Source: Rummeliibacillus sp. POC4
GTDB lineage: Bacteria > Bacillota > Bacilli > Bacillales_A > Planococcaceae
Length of the DNA: 64,000 nucleotides
Assembly: GCF_003576525.1 (NCBI RefSeq)
Contig: NZ_QWUA01000009.1
Location: 1 to 64,000, forward strand
Direction: 5' to 3'
The notes under the pieces are model-generated. The model was not told the origin of the DNA. It did no database searches and was given only the letters and a program-made list of their open reading frames with translations. Both the position numbers and the translations under genes were made by a program. Of the stretch, positions 36,441 to 44,439 are shown in pieces (position 1 is the first letter of the stretch; the number at the start of each line of letters is the position of its first letter).

Positions 36441-37895
36441 ATGAAAAAAAGATTACGTATTTTTCTAACTTCTTGTATTATCACGTTTGGTTTGTTTGGT
36501 GCGAACATGTCAGCAGAGGCTAGTACAACTCAAACCCAAACTCTTGACCAATCTATTAAACAAATTGTCAACGATAAAATGGCTGGAGCCGATGTCAGTG
36601 TTGCGATTAGGGATGATAAGGGGAAAATTATTTATGGCTTGAATGGCAATCAAAAACAAAAACCTGCATCGAATATGAAGTTATTAACAAGTGCCGCAGC
36701 TTTAGAGATATTAGGGGAAAAGTATCGATTTAAAACTAGTATTTATTCTACTGGAAAAGTAAAAAATGGTGTTTTAAAAGGAGATCTTTATCTTCAGGGA
36801 AAAGGTGATCCAACTTTAAATAAGGAAGATCTTGAACAGTTTGTTAATAGTATCGCAGCTCAAGGAATTAAACGTATTGAAGGAAGAATTGTAGCAGATG
36901 ATTTTTGGTTTGACCAAGATTTGTTAACGCCAGGGATTGCTAAAGAGGATGAGTCTTATTATTATGCAGCGCCAATCACAGCATTAACAACTTCTCCAAA
37001 TAACGACTATGATTCTGGGACGATCATTGTTGAAGCAAAAGGTGAAAAAGTAGGAAAGAAACCATCTCTTACAATAACGCCAGAATTAGGGGATTTAGTT
37101 ATTGAGAATAAGGGGAAAACAGTAGAGGCTAACGAGCCAAATACGTTAACGATAGAGCGTCAATTTAGAACAAATAAAATTGTTGTAAGTGGAAATTTGC
37201 CTATTAATAAGAGTTTAAAAGAATGGGTAACTGTACAAAATCCAACAACTCATACACTAACAATGTTTAAAAATTTACTAAAACAAAACCATATTCAATA
37301 CTCAAAGGACAAGCTTTATCGTGCAAAAACACCTAAAAGTGCCAAACTAATTACTCAAAAGCAGTCAGTGACGCTTTCACAATTGATGATTCCTTATATG
37401 AAGTTAAGCAATAATGGAATTGCGGATATTTTAGTGAAAACAATGGGGAAAGTAAAAATGCAAAAAGGTAGTACAGAAGCTGGTCTGAAAATATTAAGAC
37501 AATATGGAGAGTCACGCCATTTAAATATAAATCAATGGATTTTTGAAGATGGCTCAGGTATGTCACATAGCAATCGAGTATCCAGTAATGATTTAACGAA
37601 ACTTTTGTATACTGTTCAAAAAGAAAAATGGTTTAGTACCTATTTTAATAGTCTGCCAGTTGCTGCAAACTCGGAAAGAATGGTAGGAGGTACACTTCGT
37701 AATCGTCTAAAATCACCACTTACAGCGGAAAAAATTTTCGCAAAAACAGGGTCATTGACAGGTGTTAATACACTAAGTGGATATATAATAGGAAGTAGTG
37801 GTAAAAGCTTTACATTTAGTATTTTAGTACAGAACAAATCCGGTACAATCTCAGTTATTGATGAAATTGTGGAAGTAATGGCTGAGAATTTATAA
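36441..37895 (+). CDS. dacB: D-alanyl-D-alanine carboxypeptidase/endopeptidase, S13 (PBP4) family, copy 1
   Basis: The 484-residue protein has a Sec signal peptide cleaved near AEAS (about residue 28). It is a class C penicillin-binding protein of the DacB type, which trims or cuts peptidoglycan peptides outside the membrane. The catalytic motifs are SNMK (Ser77), SNN in MKLSNNGIAD and KTG (Lys435) in FAKTGSLTG. AAAGGGG precedes the start. A close paralogue lies 2 kb downstream at 39871; both share IVADDFWFDQDLLTP and KEDESYYYAAP word for word. Confidence 0.93.
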   Translation: MKKRLRIFLTSCIITFGLFGANMSAEASTTQTQTLDQSIKQIVNDKMAGADVSVAIRDDKGKIIYGLNGNQKQKPASNMKLLTSAAALEILGEKYRFKTSIYSTGKVKNGVLKGDLYLQGKGDPTLNKEDLEQFVNSIAAQGIKRIEGRIVADDFWFDQDLLTPGIAKEDESYYYAAPITALTTSPNNDYDSGTIIVEAKGEKVGKKPSLTITPELGDLVIENKGKTVEANEPNTLTIERQFRTNKIVVSGNLPINKSLKEWVTVQNPTTHTLTMFKNLLKQNHIQYSKDKLYRAKTPKSAKLITQKQSVTLSQLMIPYMKLSNNGIADILVKTMGKVKMQKGSTEAGLKILRQYGESRHLNINQWIFEDGSGMSHSNRVSSNDLTKLLYTVQKEKWFSTYFNSLPVAANSERMVGGTLRNRLKSPLTAEKIFAKTGSLTGVNTLSGYIIGSSGKSFTFSILVQNKSGTISVIDEIVEVMAENL

Positions 37896-37935
37896 ATCCT
37901 AAAGAGTAAAGTATAGGTTAAAAGGAGAATGAGAC

Positions 37936-38319
37936 ATGACGATTATCAAACATACAAATCGACAAATTGAAATTGTAAATGGAGCGGGTATACAAGCGAA
38001 AGGTTCCACTAAAAGTAATCTAGAAGGATTAAATCCTAAAGAGTTAATCGAAGCATCTGTTGGTTTATGCATTGCATTAACAACTCGTCAAATTTTAAAA
38101 CGTGATGAGATTAACTATAACTTGGATGATCTAACAGTTACAGTACAATCTACTAAAGGATCTGGTGTAAATCGTTTAACAGCTTTTGATATTCAAGTTC
38201 AGTTACCTGACACTTTAGATGAGTCCTATAAAAGAAAATTACTCAAAAGTGTGAAAAGGGGTTGTACTATTGGAAATACCATTGAAAATGGGGCAACTGT
38301 AAAGATTACCGAGAATTAG
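37936..38319 (+). CDS. OsmC family peroxiredoxin-like protein
   Basis: The 127-residue protein has the OsmC/Ohr fold signature. The peroxidatic Cys is in ASVGLCIALT (near 47) and the second Cys in KRGCTIGNTIE (near 113). OsmC proteins reduce organic hydroperoxides with thiols, although some family members have other roles. AAAAGGAG precedes the ATG. It lies 40 bases after dacB copy 1. Confidence 0.85.
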   Translation: MTIIKHTNRQIEIVNGAGIQAKGSTKSNLEGLNPKELIEASVGLCIALTTRQILKRDEINYNLDDLTVTVQSTKGSGVNRLTAFDIQVQLPDTLDESYKRKLLKSVKRGCTIGNTIENGATVKITEN

Positions 38320-38346
38320 ATTCAATATATTTATTTAACACTAAGA

Positions 38347-38373
38347 TTGGATAACCAACAAAAGTGTTATAAT
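38347..38373 (+). promoter_or_regulatory. Promoter of the yqeY-like gene
   Basis: TATAAT at 38368-38373 has TG at 38365-38366 (extended -10), and TTGGAT lies at 38347-38352. The spacer is short (15), so recognition would rest mainly on the extended -10. Confidence 0.45.
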
Positions 38374-38405
38374 AGATATAATTGAATAAAGAAGGAATGA
38401 GTAAT

Positions 38406-38834
38406 ATGTTAAAAACAGTTGTTTTTGATCAATTAAAAAAAGCCATGAAAGAAAAAGATGTAGTAGCAAAAGGCGTTTTAACTATTGTAAAATCATCTCT
38501 TGACTTGGCACAAAAAGAAAAAGGTTCTGAATTAACGCACGAAGAAGAAATTGCCATTCTAAACCGTGAAGTAAAACAAACACATCAAGCTTTAGAAGGT
38601 GCTGAAAAGGCCAATCGTGCTGATTTAATCGAAAAAGAAAATAGAAAGCTTGAAATTTTAAAATCATTTTTACCTGAGCAATTATCCGAAGAAAAAGTAA
38701 TCGAAACTTTAAAAGAAGCTGGCATCACTTCAGGGATGAATATGGGTGAAGCGATGAAAATTGCAAAACCTTTGCTTGCTGGCAAAGCAGAAGGTTCAAT
38801 GATTGCAAAAGCTGTTAAAAGTTTAATCAAATAG
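38406..38834 (+). CDS. GatB/YqeY domain protein (YqeY)
   Basis: The 142-residue helical protein matches the YqeY family, related to the tail domain of GatB, which binds tRNA in the amidotransferase. Recognisable phrases are AMKEKDVVAKGVLT, LNREVKQTHQALEGA and FLPEQLSEEKV. The start is ATG 38406 (MLKTVVF), with AAGGA 9 bases upstream. In Bacillus this gene usually follows rpsU; that neighbour is absent here. The exact role is unknown. Confidence 0.88.
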   Translation: MLKTVVFDQLKKAMKEKDVVAKGVLTIVKSSLDLAQKEKGSELTHEEEIAILNREVKQTHQALEGAEKANRADLIEKENRKLEILKSFLPEQLSEEKVIETLKEAGITSGMNMGEAMKIAKPLLAGKAEGSMIAKAVKSLIK

Positions 38835-38850
38835 ATAGATGATAAAGTGA

Positions 38851-38896
38851 AAAAAGTTTAAGAAAGTAGCGATTGTTACTCTCTTAAACTTTTTTT
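38851..38896 (+). terminator. Terminator after the yqeY-like gene
   Basis: AAAAAGTTTAAGA (38851-38863) pairs with TCTTAAACTTTTT (38882-38894) around a smaller AGTA/TACT pair. It also faces the end of the minus-strand gene at 38900. Confidence 0.85.
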
Positions 38897-38899
38897 GTT

Positions 38900-39529
38900 T
38901 TAATTTATTTTTTCACCACTTTTGTTATAAATGGTTATTTGAATGTTTCTTTCTTTTATAAGTTTATTTGAATGTAACTTATCTAATTCTAGAAATATTT
39001 TCTTTTCCATTTCTTTACCCATAGTAGACTTTTTTTGTTTTCTACTTAACAAAGTCTTTATTCCAATATTTAACTCTGTGGGTGTATTCTCTAAATTTAT
39101 TTGGTCCATTTGTTTTGGATAAAACTTTGATAACGCATCCTCTATTGTTGTGCTTATTTCTTGCATTAGATGGTGTTCTTCTATAACTTCTTTGCTAACT
39201 AGTTTACTTATTTCACTTTTGGTCACTTTGACAACATACTTTTCAAATGGTGTTGATTTAATGGTATTTTCTACAAACTCTTTCACTTCATCTTTTACTG
39301 AGTCATAGTACTCTTGACTTCCAACTACTTCGATTTTTATCTCATTTAAACTAATTTTATATGTACCTATTTTGTATTTTTTTGATGTTTTTTCTTTTAG
39401 CTTTTCTAAGATATTAACTATTTCTTTATCTGAAGGTCTAGTGTTTTCTTTAGCATTAAGTTGATTAGTGAAAACAAAAATACTCCCTACGATGAATAAT
39501 GAAAACAGGATGAAAATAACCTTTCTTAT
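38900..39529 (-). CDS. Membrane-anchored or secreted protein of unknown function, probable ATA start
   Basis: The protein has a single hydrophobic segment at its N-terminus (KVIFILFSLFIVGSIFVF), then about 185 charged residues with long helices and lysine-rich strands. I recognise no family. The frame extends to a TTG at 39604, but no ribosome binding site lies there. AAGGAGGT sits 6-7 bases before an ATA at 39529, exactly where an ATG would be expected before RKVIFILF. I therefore place the start at 39529, giving 209 residues, with the caveat that ATA is a very weak initiator. Confidence 0.6.
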   Translation of the reverse strand: MRKVIFILFSLFIVGSIFVFTNQLNAKENTRPSDKEIVNILEKLKEKTSKKYKIGTYKISLNEIKIEVVGSQEYYDSVKDEVKEFVENTIKSTPFEKYVVKVTKSEISKLVSKEVIEEHHLMQEISTTIEDALSKFYPKQMDQINLENTPTELNIGIKTLLSRKQKKSTMGKEMEKKIFLELDKLHSNKLIKERNIQITIYNKSGEKIN

Positions 39530-39604
39530 GTTAATACCTCCTTGAATAGCAGTATACGTAAATTTTTCTTGGAAAATGATTATGTGAATATTGAAAAGCC
39601 CCAA

Positions 39605-39870
39605 ACTATATTACATAAAATACTTTTTAACATAATGAGGATGTCAAATTATTTTAAATGCTGTAGATGATAACCTTTATTGACATAGAAGTACCATATT
39701 AATTTATCGGAAACAAAATTACTAAATTCCTTTCAAGATGAATATATATAACAGTATCGACAAAACTAAAAATGGAAAGAATTATGATAGTTTTAGCTTA
39801 TTAAATCAAATGAAATTTGCAATTCGATTTCAATAACAAATACCATTGTTTAAGAGCAAGGAGCCGAAAA
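39605..39870. other. Intergenic DNA upstream of dacB copy 2
   Basis: This is AT-rich with no gene. TTGACA occurs near 39681, but no well-placed -10 follows it. The ribosome binding site AAGGAG for the next gene is at about 39858-39863. Confidence 0.4.
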
Positions 39871-41319
39871 ATGTCAAAAAGGATCCGTATACTTCTCGTT
39901 ACTTGTATGATGATCTTCAGTTTATTGGGCTTACAAATTCCTACAGAAGCTGCTACTCCAAAACTAAATAAATCCATTGAGAAAATTGTGAAAAGTAAAA
40001 TGGCAAATGCTGAGGTAAGTATTGCAGTTCGTGATGAAAAAGGAAAAGTCATCTACGATTTAAATGGAAATCGGCAACAAAAACCTGCATCGAATATGAA
40101 ATTATTAACCGGTGCTGCTGCTTTAACAGAATTGGGATTGGATTATCGTTTTCTTACGAATATATATACAACCGGAAAAGTAAAAAATGGTGTACTTCAT
40201 GGGGATTTATATATACAGGGGAAAGGCGATCCGACTTTAACAATCGAGGATCTTGAAGAATTTGCACGTTTTTTTGCATATTCAGGATTAAAGAAAATAG
40301 ATGGACGTATCGTAGCAGATGATTTTTGGTTTGATCAAGACTTATTGACACCAGATATTCAAAAAGAGGACGAGTCCTATTATTACGCAGCACCTGTCAC
40401 TGCTCTAACGATGTCCCCTGACAGTGATTACGATTCTGGTTCAATCATTGTAGAAGCAATAGGCAAAAAAGTCGGGCAGAAACCAAAGATTAAAATAACC
40501 CCTGAATTAGGCGACCTAAAGATTGAAAATAATGCTAAAACCGTTTATGCCAATCAATATAGCACCCTTAAGATAAAAAGAGAATATCGAACAAATAAAA
40601 TTACGATTAGTGGCTATTTACCACTAGGGAAAGATGCGAAAGAGTGGATTACAGTACAAAATCCAACTGAACATACCATTACTTTGTTTAAACACGTATT
40701 AGAGAAAAATGGAATACAATTTTCAAAAGAAAAATTCTATCGTGAAAAAGTGCCAGCAAAAGCAAGGTTAATCGTTCAAAAACAATCCATTCCACTTGCA
40801 GAGATTATGATTCCTTATATGAAGTTAAGTAACAATAGTATTGCAGATATTTTGGTCAAAACAATGGGAAAGGTAAGAATAGGACAAGGAAGTACAAAAG
40901 CAGGTTTAAGTGTCCTAAAACAATATGCTTTTTCGAGACATTTACGTATTGATGATTGGACCTTTGAAGATGGCTCTGGTATGTCACATAATAATCGTGT
41001 ATCAAGCGTAGATTTAACACATCTCTTGTTTGTCGTTCAGAAAGAAAAGAGATGGTATGGTACATTCTTTGATAGTTTACCAGTTGCTGCACATGCAGAT
41101 CGAATTATCGGAGGATCACTTAGAAATCGATTTACTACGCCGTTAACTAGAGAAAAGGTATTTGCGAAAACAGGTGCAATCGAAGGCGTCAATACATTAA
41201 GTGGCTATTTCATAGGGAAAAGTGGGAAAAAGTATATTTTCAGTATTTTAGTACAGAACCAAAAAGGAACGGTTCCAGTGATTGATGAGATTGTAGAAGT
41301 AATGGCGGAGGAATTATGA
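39871..41319 (+). CDS. D-alanyl-D-alanine carboxypeptidase/endopeptidase, S13 (PBP4) family, copy 2
   Basis: The 482-residue secreted protein is a paralogue of the dacB product at 36441. The signal peptide ends near TEAATP (about residue 24). SNMK carries the catalytic Ser (near 74), SNN is in MKLSNNSIAD and KTG in FAKTGAIEG. The start at 39871 (MSKRIRILL) has AAGGAG upstream; the longer frame from 39817 does not. The two copies differ mainly in the signal peptide and surface loops, so they probably arose by duplication and may cleave similar peptidoglycan bonds. Confidence 0.92.
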   Translation: MSKRIRILLVTCMMIFSLLGLQIPTEAATPKLNKSIEKIVKSKMANAEVSIAVRDEKGKVIYDLNGNRQQKPASNMKLLTGAAALTELGLDYRFLTNIYTTGKVKNGVLHGDLYIQGKGDPTLTIEDLEEFARFFAYSGLKKIDGRIVADDFWFDQDLLTPDIQKEDESYYYAAPVTALTMSPDSDYDSGSIIVEAIGKKVGQKPKIKITPELGDLKIENNAKTVYANQYSTLKIKREYRTNKITISGYLPLGKDAKEWITVQNPTEHTITLFKHVLEKNGIQFSKEKFYREKVPAKARLIVQKQSIPLAEIMIPYMKLSNNSIADILVKTMGKVRIGQGSTKAGLSVLKQYAFSRHLRIDDWTFEDGSGMSHNNRVSSVDLTHLLFVVQKEKRWYGTFFDSLPVAAHADRIIGGSLRNRFTTPLTREKVFAKTGAIEGVNTLSGYFIGKSGKKYIFSILVQNQKGTVPVIDEIVEVMAEEL

Positions 41320-41416
41320 TGGGATTTGATAGAGAAGTAATTTCTTATGTTACACCATGCAATCGTTTAAAACTTGGATATTCCTATTAAATTGATACGT
41401 TTTTGAAACAACTACT

Positions 41417-41445
41417 TTGAAAACCATTGCCACAACTGTTATAGT
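41417..41445 (+). promoter_or_regulatory. Promoter of brxB
   Basis: TTGAAA (41417-41422) and TATAGT (41440-41445) are separated by exactly 17 bases. The transcript would start near 41452. This supports the start at 41477 rather than the upstream frame. Confidence 0.7.
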
Positions 41446-41476
41446 AATAATTGATATTGAAAGGAGCGATTATTCT

Positions 41477-41917
41477 ATGAATATGGATTATGATTTATTT
41501 ATGCAAGATATGCTACGTCAAGCACGCAGTGAAATGACTGATAATGGTTATGAAGAACTAAAAACAGCTGAAGAAGTAGACGAAGCATTTAAACGTGAAG
41601 GTACAACTTTTGTAATGGTGAACTCAGTATGTGGTTGTGCAGGCGGTATTGCTCGCCCAGCAGCTGTTCATGCATTAAATTATGATAAACGTCCAGATCA
41701 TTTAGTTACAGTATTTGCAGGTCAAGATAAAGAGGCTACTGCACAAGCACGTATGCACTTTGGTGAAGATCATATTCCTTCATCTCCATCATTCGTACTA
41801 TTAAAAGATGGTAAACCAGTAGCTGAAATTGGTCGTCACGAAATCGAAGGACATGACCCAATGTCTGTTATTACAAATATTCAAGGTTATTTCGAAGAAT
41901 TCTGTGAAGAAATTTAA
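41477..41917 (+). CDS. brxB: Bacilliredoxin BrxB/BrxA (YqiW/YphP family)
   Basis: The 146-residue thioredoxin-fold protein has the active-site CGC motif in [13 protein letters not shown] (Cys52, Cys54). Bacilliredoxins remove bacillithiol from oxidised protein thiols. AAGGAG lies 10 bases before ATG 41477. Together with the next gene it matches the yqiW-yqjA pair of the Bacillus backbone, which favours BrxB over BrxA. Confidence 0.9.
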   Translation: MNMDYDLFMQDMLRQARSEMTDNGYEELKTAEEVDEAFKREGTTFVMVNSVCGCAGGIARPAAVHALNYDKRPDHLVTVFAGQDKEATAQARMHFGEDHIPSSPSFVLLKDGKPVAEIGRHEIEGHDPMSVITNIQGYFEEFCEEI

Positions 41918-41931
41918 TCTTTTTTAAAGAG

Positions 41932-41963
41932 AAGAGCGCTATTTTCTATAGTGCTCTTTTTTT
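41932..41963 (+). terminator. Terminator after brxB
   Basis: AAGAGCGCTAT (41932-41942) pairs with ATAGTGCTCTT (41948-41958), followed by T. The ribosome binding site AGGAGG of the next gene follows immediately, so some readthrough may supply it. Confidence 0.8.
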
Positions 41964-41977
41964 AGGAGGTGGTTTCT

Positions 41978-42994
41978 GTGAAAAAATTTCATATTGGCTA
42001 TCGAATATTAAAAACGGCACTAGGTGCAGGATTGTCAATCGGTATTGCACAATATTGTCATTTAGATTTTTTCTCATCAGCAGGTATTTTAACAATCCTT
42101 TGTATTCAACCAACAAAGCGTAAATCTATTCATGCAGTTTATACGAGGGTTATGGCAACATTAATAGGTATTGTCATGTCCGTTGCTTTCTTTGAATTAT
42201 TAGGCTATCACCCGTGGATACTAGGGTTGATGGTGCTATTCTTCTTGCCTATACTCGTTATGATAAAGGTTACACCTGGTTTTGTATCCTCCGTCGTTAT
42301 TATTTTACATATTTTCTCTACAGCCCATTTCACATGGGGCTTGTTGATAAATGAATTATTATTAATGTTGATCGGTTTCGGAACGGCCTTAGCGGTGAAT
42401 ATGTATATGCCAGATATACAAATTAAGTTAGATGAATACCGTTTGAAAATAGAAGAATTATATAGCAAAATATTTAAGGAAATTACAAAATACTTGCGTA
42501 ATGGAGACACTAGTTGGGATGGTAAAGAACTTGTTGAAGCGGATACAATCATCAACAAAGGTAAGGCACTTGCTTATCAAGATGTAGAAAATCACCTGAC
42601 GAGACATGAAAATCTCTATTATCAATATTTTGATATACGTGAACGACAACTAGAAATAATTGAGAGAGTTTTACCGAAAATCACAAACTTACCGGTCATC
42701 GTAGAACAGGCGGAACTTGTAGCAGATTTTATGGAAGAGCTGTCTGAAAACGTCCATTCAGGTAATACAACTCAAAAATACCGTAGTAAATTAGAAGATG
42801 TAAGGATAGAATTTGCAAAGCTCCCATTGCCGACAACTCACGAAAAGTTCTTAGCCATGGCGTCACTATACCAATTCATCGAAGAAATGGATCGATACCT
42901 TGTCATTAAGAAAGATTTTAAAGGAATAAGACCATCATATCGGCGTTTGGCAAGAAAATTAAAAGATAGAAAACAGGGAAGTTCCCAAAATTGA
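41978..42994 (+). CDS. Aromatic acid exporter family membrane protein (YqjA-like)
   Basis: The 338-residue protein has about four to six membrane helices in the first 140 residues (SIGIAQYCHLDFFSSAGILT onwards). A cytoplasmic helical domain of about 190 residues follows and ends in basic residues. This is the ArAE_1/YqjA architecture. The family is annotated as aromatic acid exporters by similarity; the substrate is unknown. The start is GTG 41978, with AGGAGG 8 bases upstream; a GTG at 41969 overlaps that site. Confidence 0.82.
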   Translation: MKKFHIGYRILKTALGAGLSIGIAQYCHLDFFSSAGILTILCIQPTKRKSIHAVYTRVMATLIGIVMSVAFFELLGYHPWILGLMVLFFLPILVMIKVTPGFVSSVVIILHIFSTAHFTWGLLINELLLMLIGFGTALAVNMYMPDIQIKLDEYRLKIEELYSKIFKEITKYLRNGDTSWDGKELVEADTIINKGKALAYQDVENHLTRHENLYYQYFDIRERQLEIIERVLPKITNLPVIVEQAELVADFMEELSENVHSGNTTQKYRSKLEDVRIEFAKLPLPTTHEKFLAMASLYQFIEEMDRYLVIKKDFKGIRPSYRRLARKLKDRKQGSSQN

Positions 42995-42998
42995 GTTG

Positions 42999-43356
42999 AA
43001 AAATGTATCACTTTGAAGTGTGTTATTAACATTTCGGGTGGTGCACAAGCGTAAATATATGCTTTTAACACCATTTCAGATGAGTCACCTAAGCTATCGA
43101 ATATGATAAAAAATTAACGATTTGGCAGGCTTATTCCTCTTACACCACAATAAAATTCTAAAGCAGACTAAAATAGATTAACGGATTTGTTCTTTTGTTC
43201 TTCATTCATCATATAACTTCACACGCCCTATAAGTCACATGTACCACTGCAAGACCGTTATTAATAATTAAAGTATGCTTGTAGCTTATCTCTGCTAAAC
43301 AAACACCAGATACTCACTAAATAAGAGTCCTGGTGTTTTATATCATTATGAAATAA
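42999..43356. other. Intergenic stretch with a mobile-element-like sequence
   Basis: AAAAATGTATCAC followed by TTTGAAGTG begins near 42999 and resembles the hairpin at 46216-46271, with a partial GGTGGTGCAC counterpart at about 43037-43045. The rest shows no gene. The terminator of the SMI1 gene is at its right end. Confidence 0.4.
43300..43340. terminator. Terminator after the SMI1/KNR4 gene
   Basis: AAACACCAG (43301-43309) and CTGGTGTTT pair, with CTC/GAG inside and T-runs on both strands. Confidence 0.7.
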
Positions 43357-43899
43357 TTAATATTCTGGAAGGTTAGAATCTTCCCAAAAAAATTCTCCAG
43401 TGTTTTCTATAACATTCTCAACAAAAGTTACAAACGATTCTTCTGTTGCCTCAGGCATTATATGTCCTACATAAATTGCACCTTGCGAAGAATGCTTTTT
43501 AAGCTTATGCGCGTCCACCATTATATATCCTACATCTGGAAATTCTCCAATAGGATAATCTTTTGTAGTCTTTAGATCTTCTTCTTTCTTAAATTCTTGA
43601 ACATCTTTAAATCCTTCACGAATTTCGTCTAGACTAAAAAATTTAAATTCCATAAGATAACTTTTGAAAAGTGTCATACCATTATGTAGCAATAGAAATT
43701 CCCTATAATCTTGCGGGGCTTTTATCCCTAATTCTTTCTCAAGTGAACGAATATCTTCTTCTTTTGCTGGGGGATTAAAAATACACTTTTCACGTAAAAC
43801 AGTACCATCACGTTCGATTAAGCCATCTGGATCTAATCGAGAAAAGTTTTCATCTAATTTACTTTTTAAATTGTCTAAAACTTTTTTGATTTCTGGCAT
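43357..43899 (-). CDS. SMI1/KNR4 family immunity protein
   Basis: The 180-residue protein has the SUKH-fold landmarks: an N-terminal PPAKEEDIRSLEKELGIKAPQDYREFLLLHNG, then SLDEIREGF and a C-terminal EESFVTFVENVIENTGEFFW. Members commonly neutralise C-terminal nuclease toxins of polymorphic toxin systems. Directly upstream on the same strand lies a decayed HNH-type toxin end, which fits a former toxin-immunity pair. GGAGGTAAC precedes the ATG. Confidence 0.87.
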   Translation of the reverse strand: MPEIKKVLDNLKSKLDENFSRLDPDGLIERDGTVLREKCIFNPPAKEEDIRSLEKELGIKAPQDYREFLLLHNGMTLFKSYLMEFKFFSLDEIREGFKDVQEFKKEEDLKTTKDYPIGEFPDVGYIMVDAHKLKKHSSQGAIYVGHIMPEATEESFVTFVENVIENTGEFFWEDSNLPEY

Positions 43900-43927
43900 A
43901 TGTTGTTACCTCCCGACTATTTAATAA

Positions 43928-44342
43928 TTAGCAAACCTCGAGGTGATTTTTTGATGTTTTTCTAGTAATTCCTATACAATTATTTAATTTTGATCTTCCT
44001 CCATATGCTACAGTTTTTATATGATGTAAGTCAATTTTATCTCCTGGCCAAATCTGGTTGCACGTTATACTTCTTTTCGTATTCATTTCTAATTTTTTTA
44101 CTGGAGCTCGATTGTAATTTGCTCCTTTTTGCCAATCAGCGCGAATATTAGAAGCTACTTTTTTAGACCATTTATCTAATTGGGGAATTTAACTAATTTA
44201 TTATTTAATAAAGTATATGTTCCATCGGGTATAGCCCTAATTTCTTTCTAACACCGCTGTCATTTTGATGGTAATATCTCTTATAATACCTTTTGAATTT
44301 AGATATTCCATATATTCACATTTTCCTCGGCATAGTGATTCC
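43928..44342 (-). pseudogene. Decayed HNH-type nuclease toxin C-terminus
   Basis: The last 86 codons (43928-44188) are open and encode a charged region KKVASNIRADWQKGANYNRAP and then the HNH-like motif GDKIDLHHIKTVAYGGRS with a following LNN. Upstream, the homologous reading jumps frames: a segment with RAIPDGTYTLLNNKLVKFP is in another frame, and CRGKCEYMEYLNSKGIIRD in yet another. At least two frame changes and stops intervene and no start is present. It lies just before the SMI1/KNR4 immunity gene, the usual toxin-then-immunity order. The motif and the frame breaks are visible; the toxin identity is inferred. Confidence 0.65.
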
Positions 44343-44401
44343 AAAAATGCTTAATCTTACGCTTCTATATTTATCGCTAGTCCTTTTTAACACCATAAAC
44401 A

Positions 44402-44433
44402 AGCCCTCTTATATTCATAAGAGGGCTCTTTTT
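44402..44433. terminator. Terminator after the lipase gene
   Basis: AGCCCTCTTAT (44402-44412) and ATAAGAGGGCT (44417-44427) form an 11-bp stem with a 4-base loop. The better T-run is on the plus strand, but the position suits the end of the minus-strand lipase. Confidence 0.75.
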
Positions 44434-44439
44434 GCCTAT

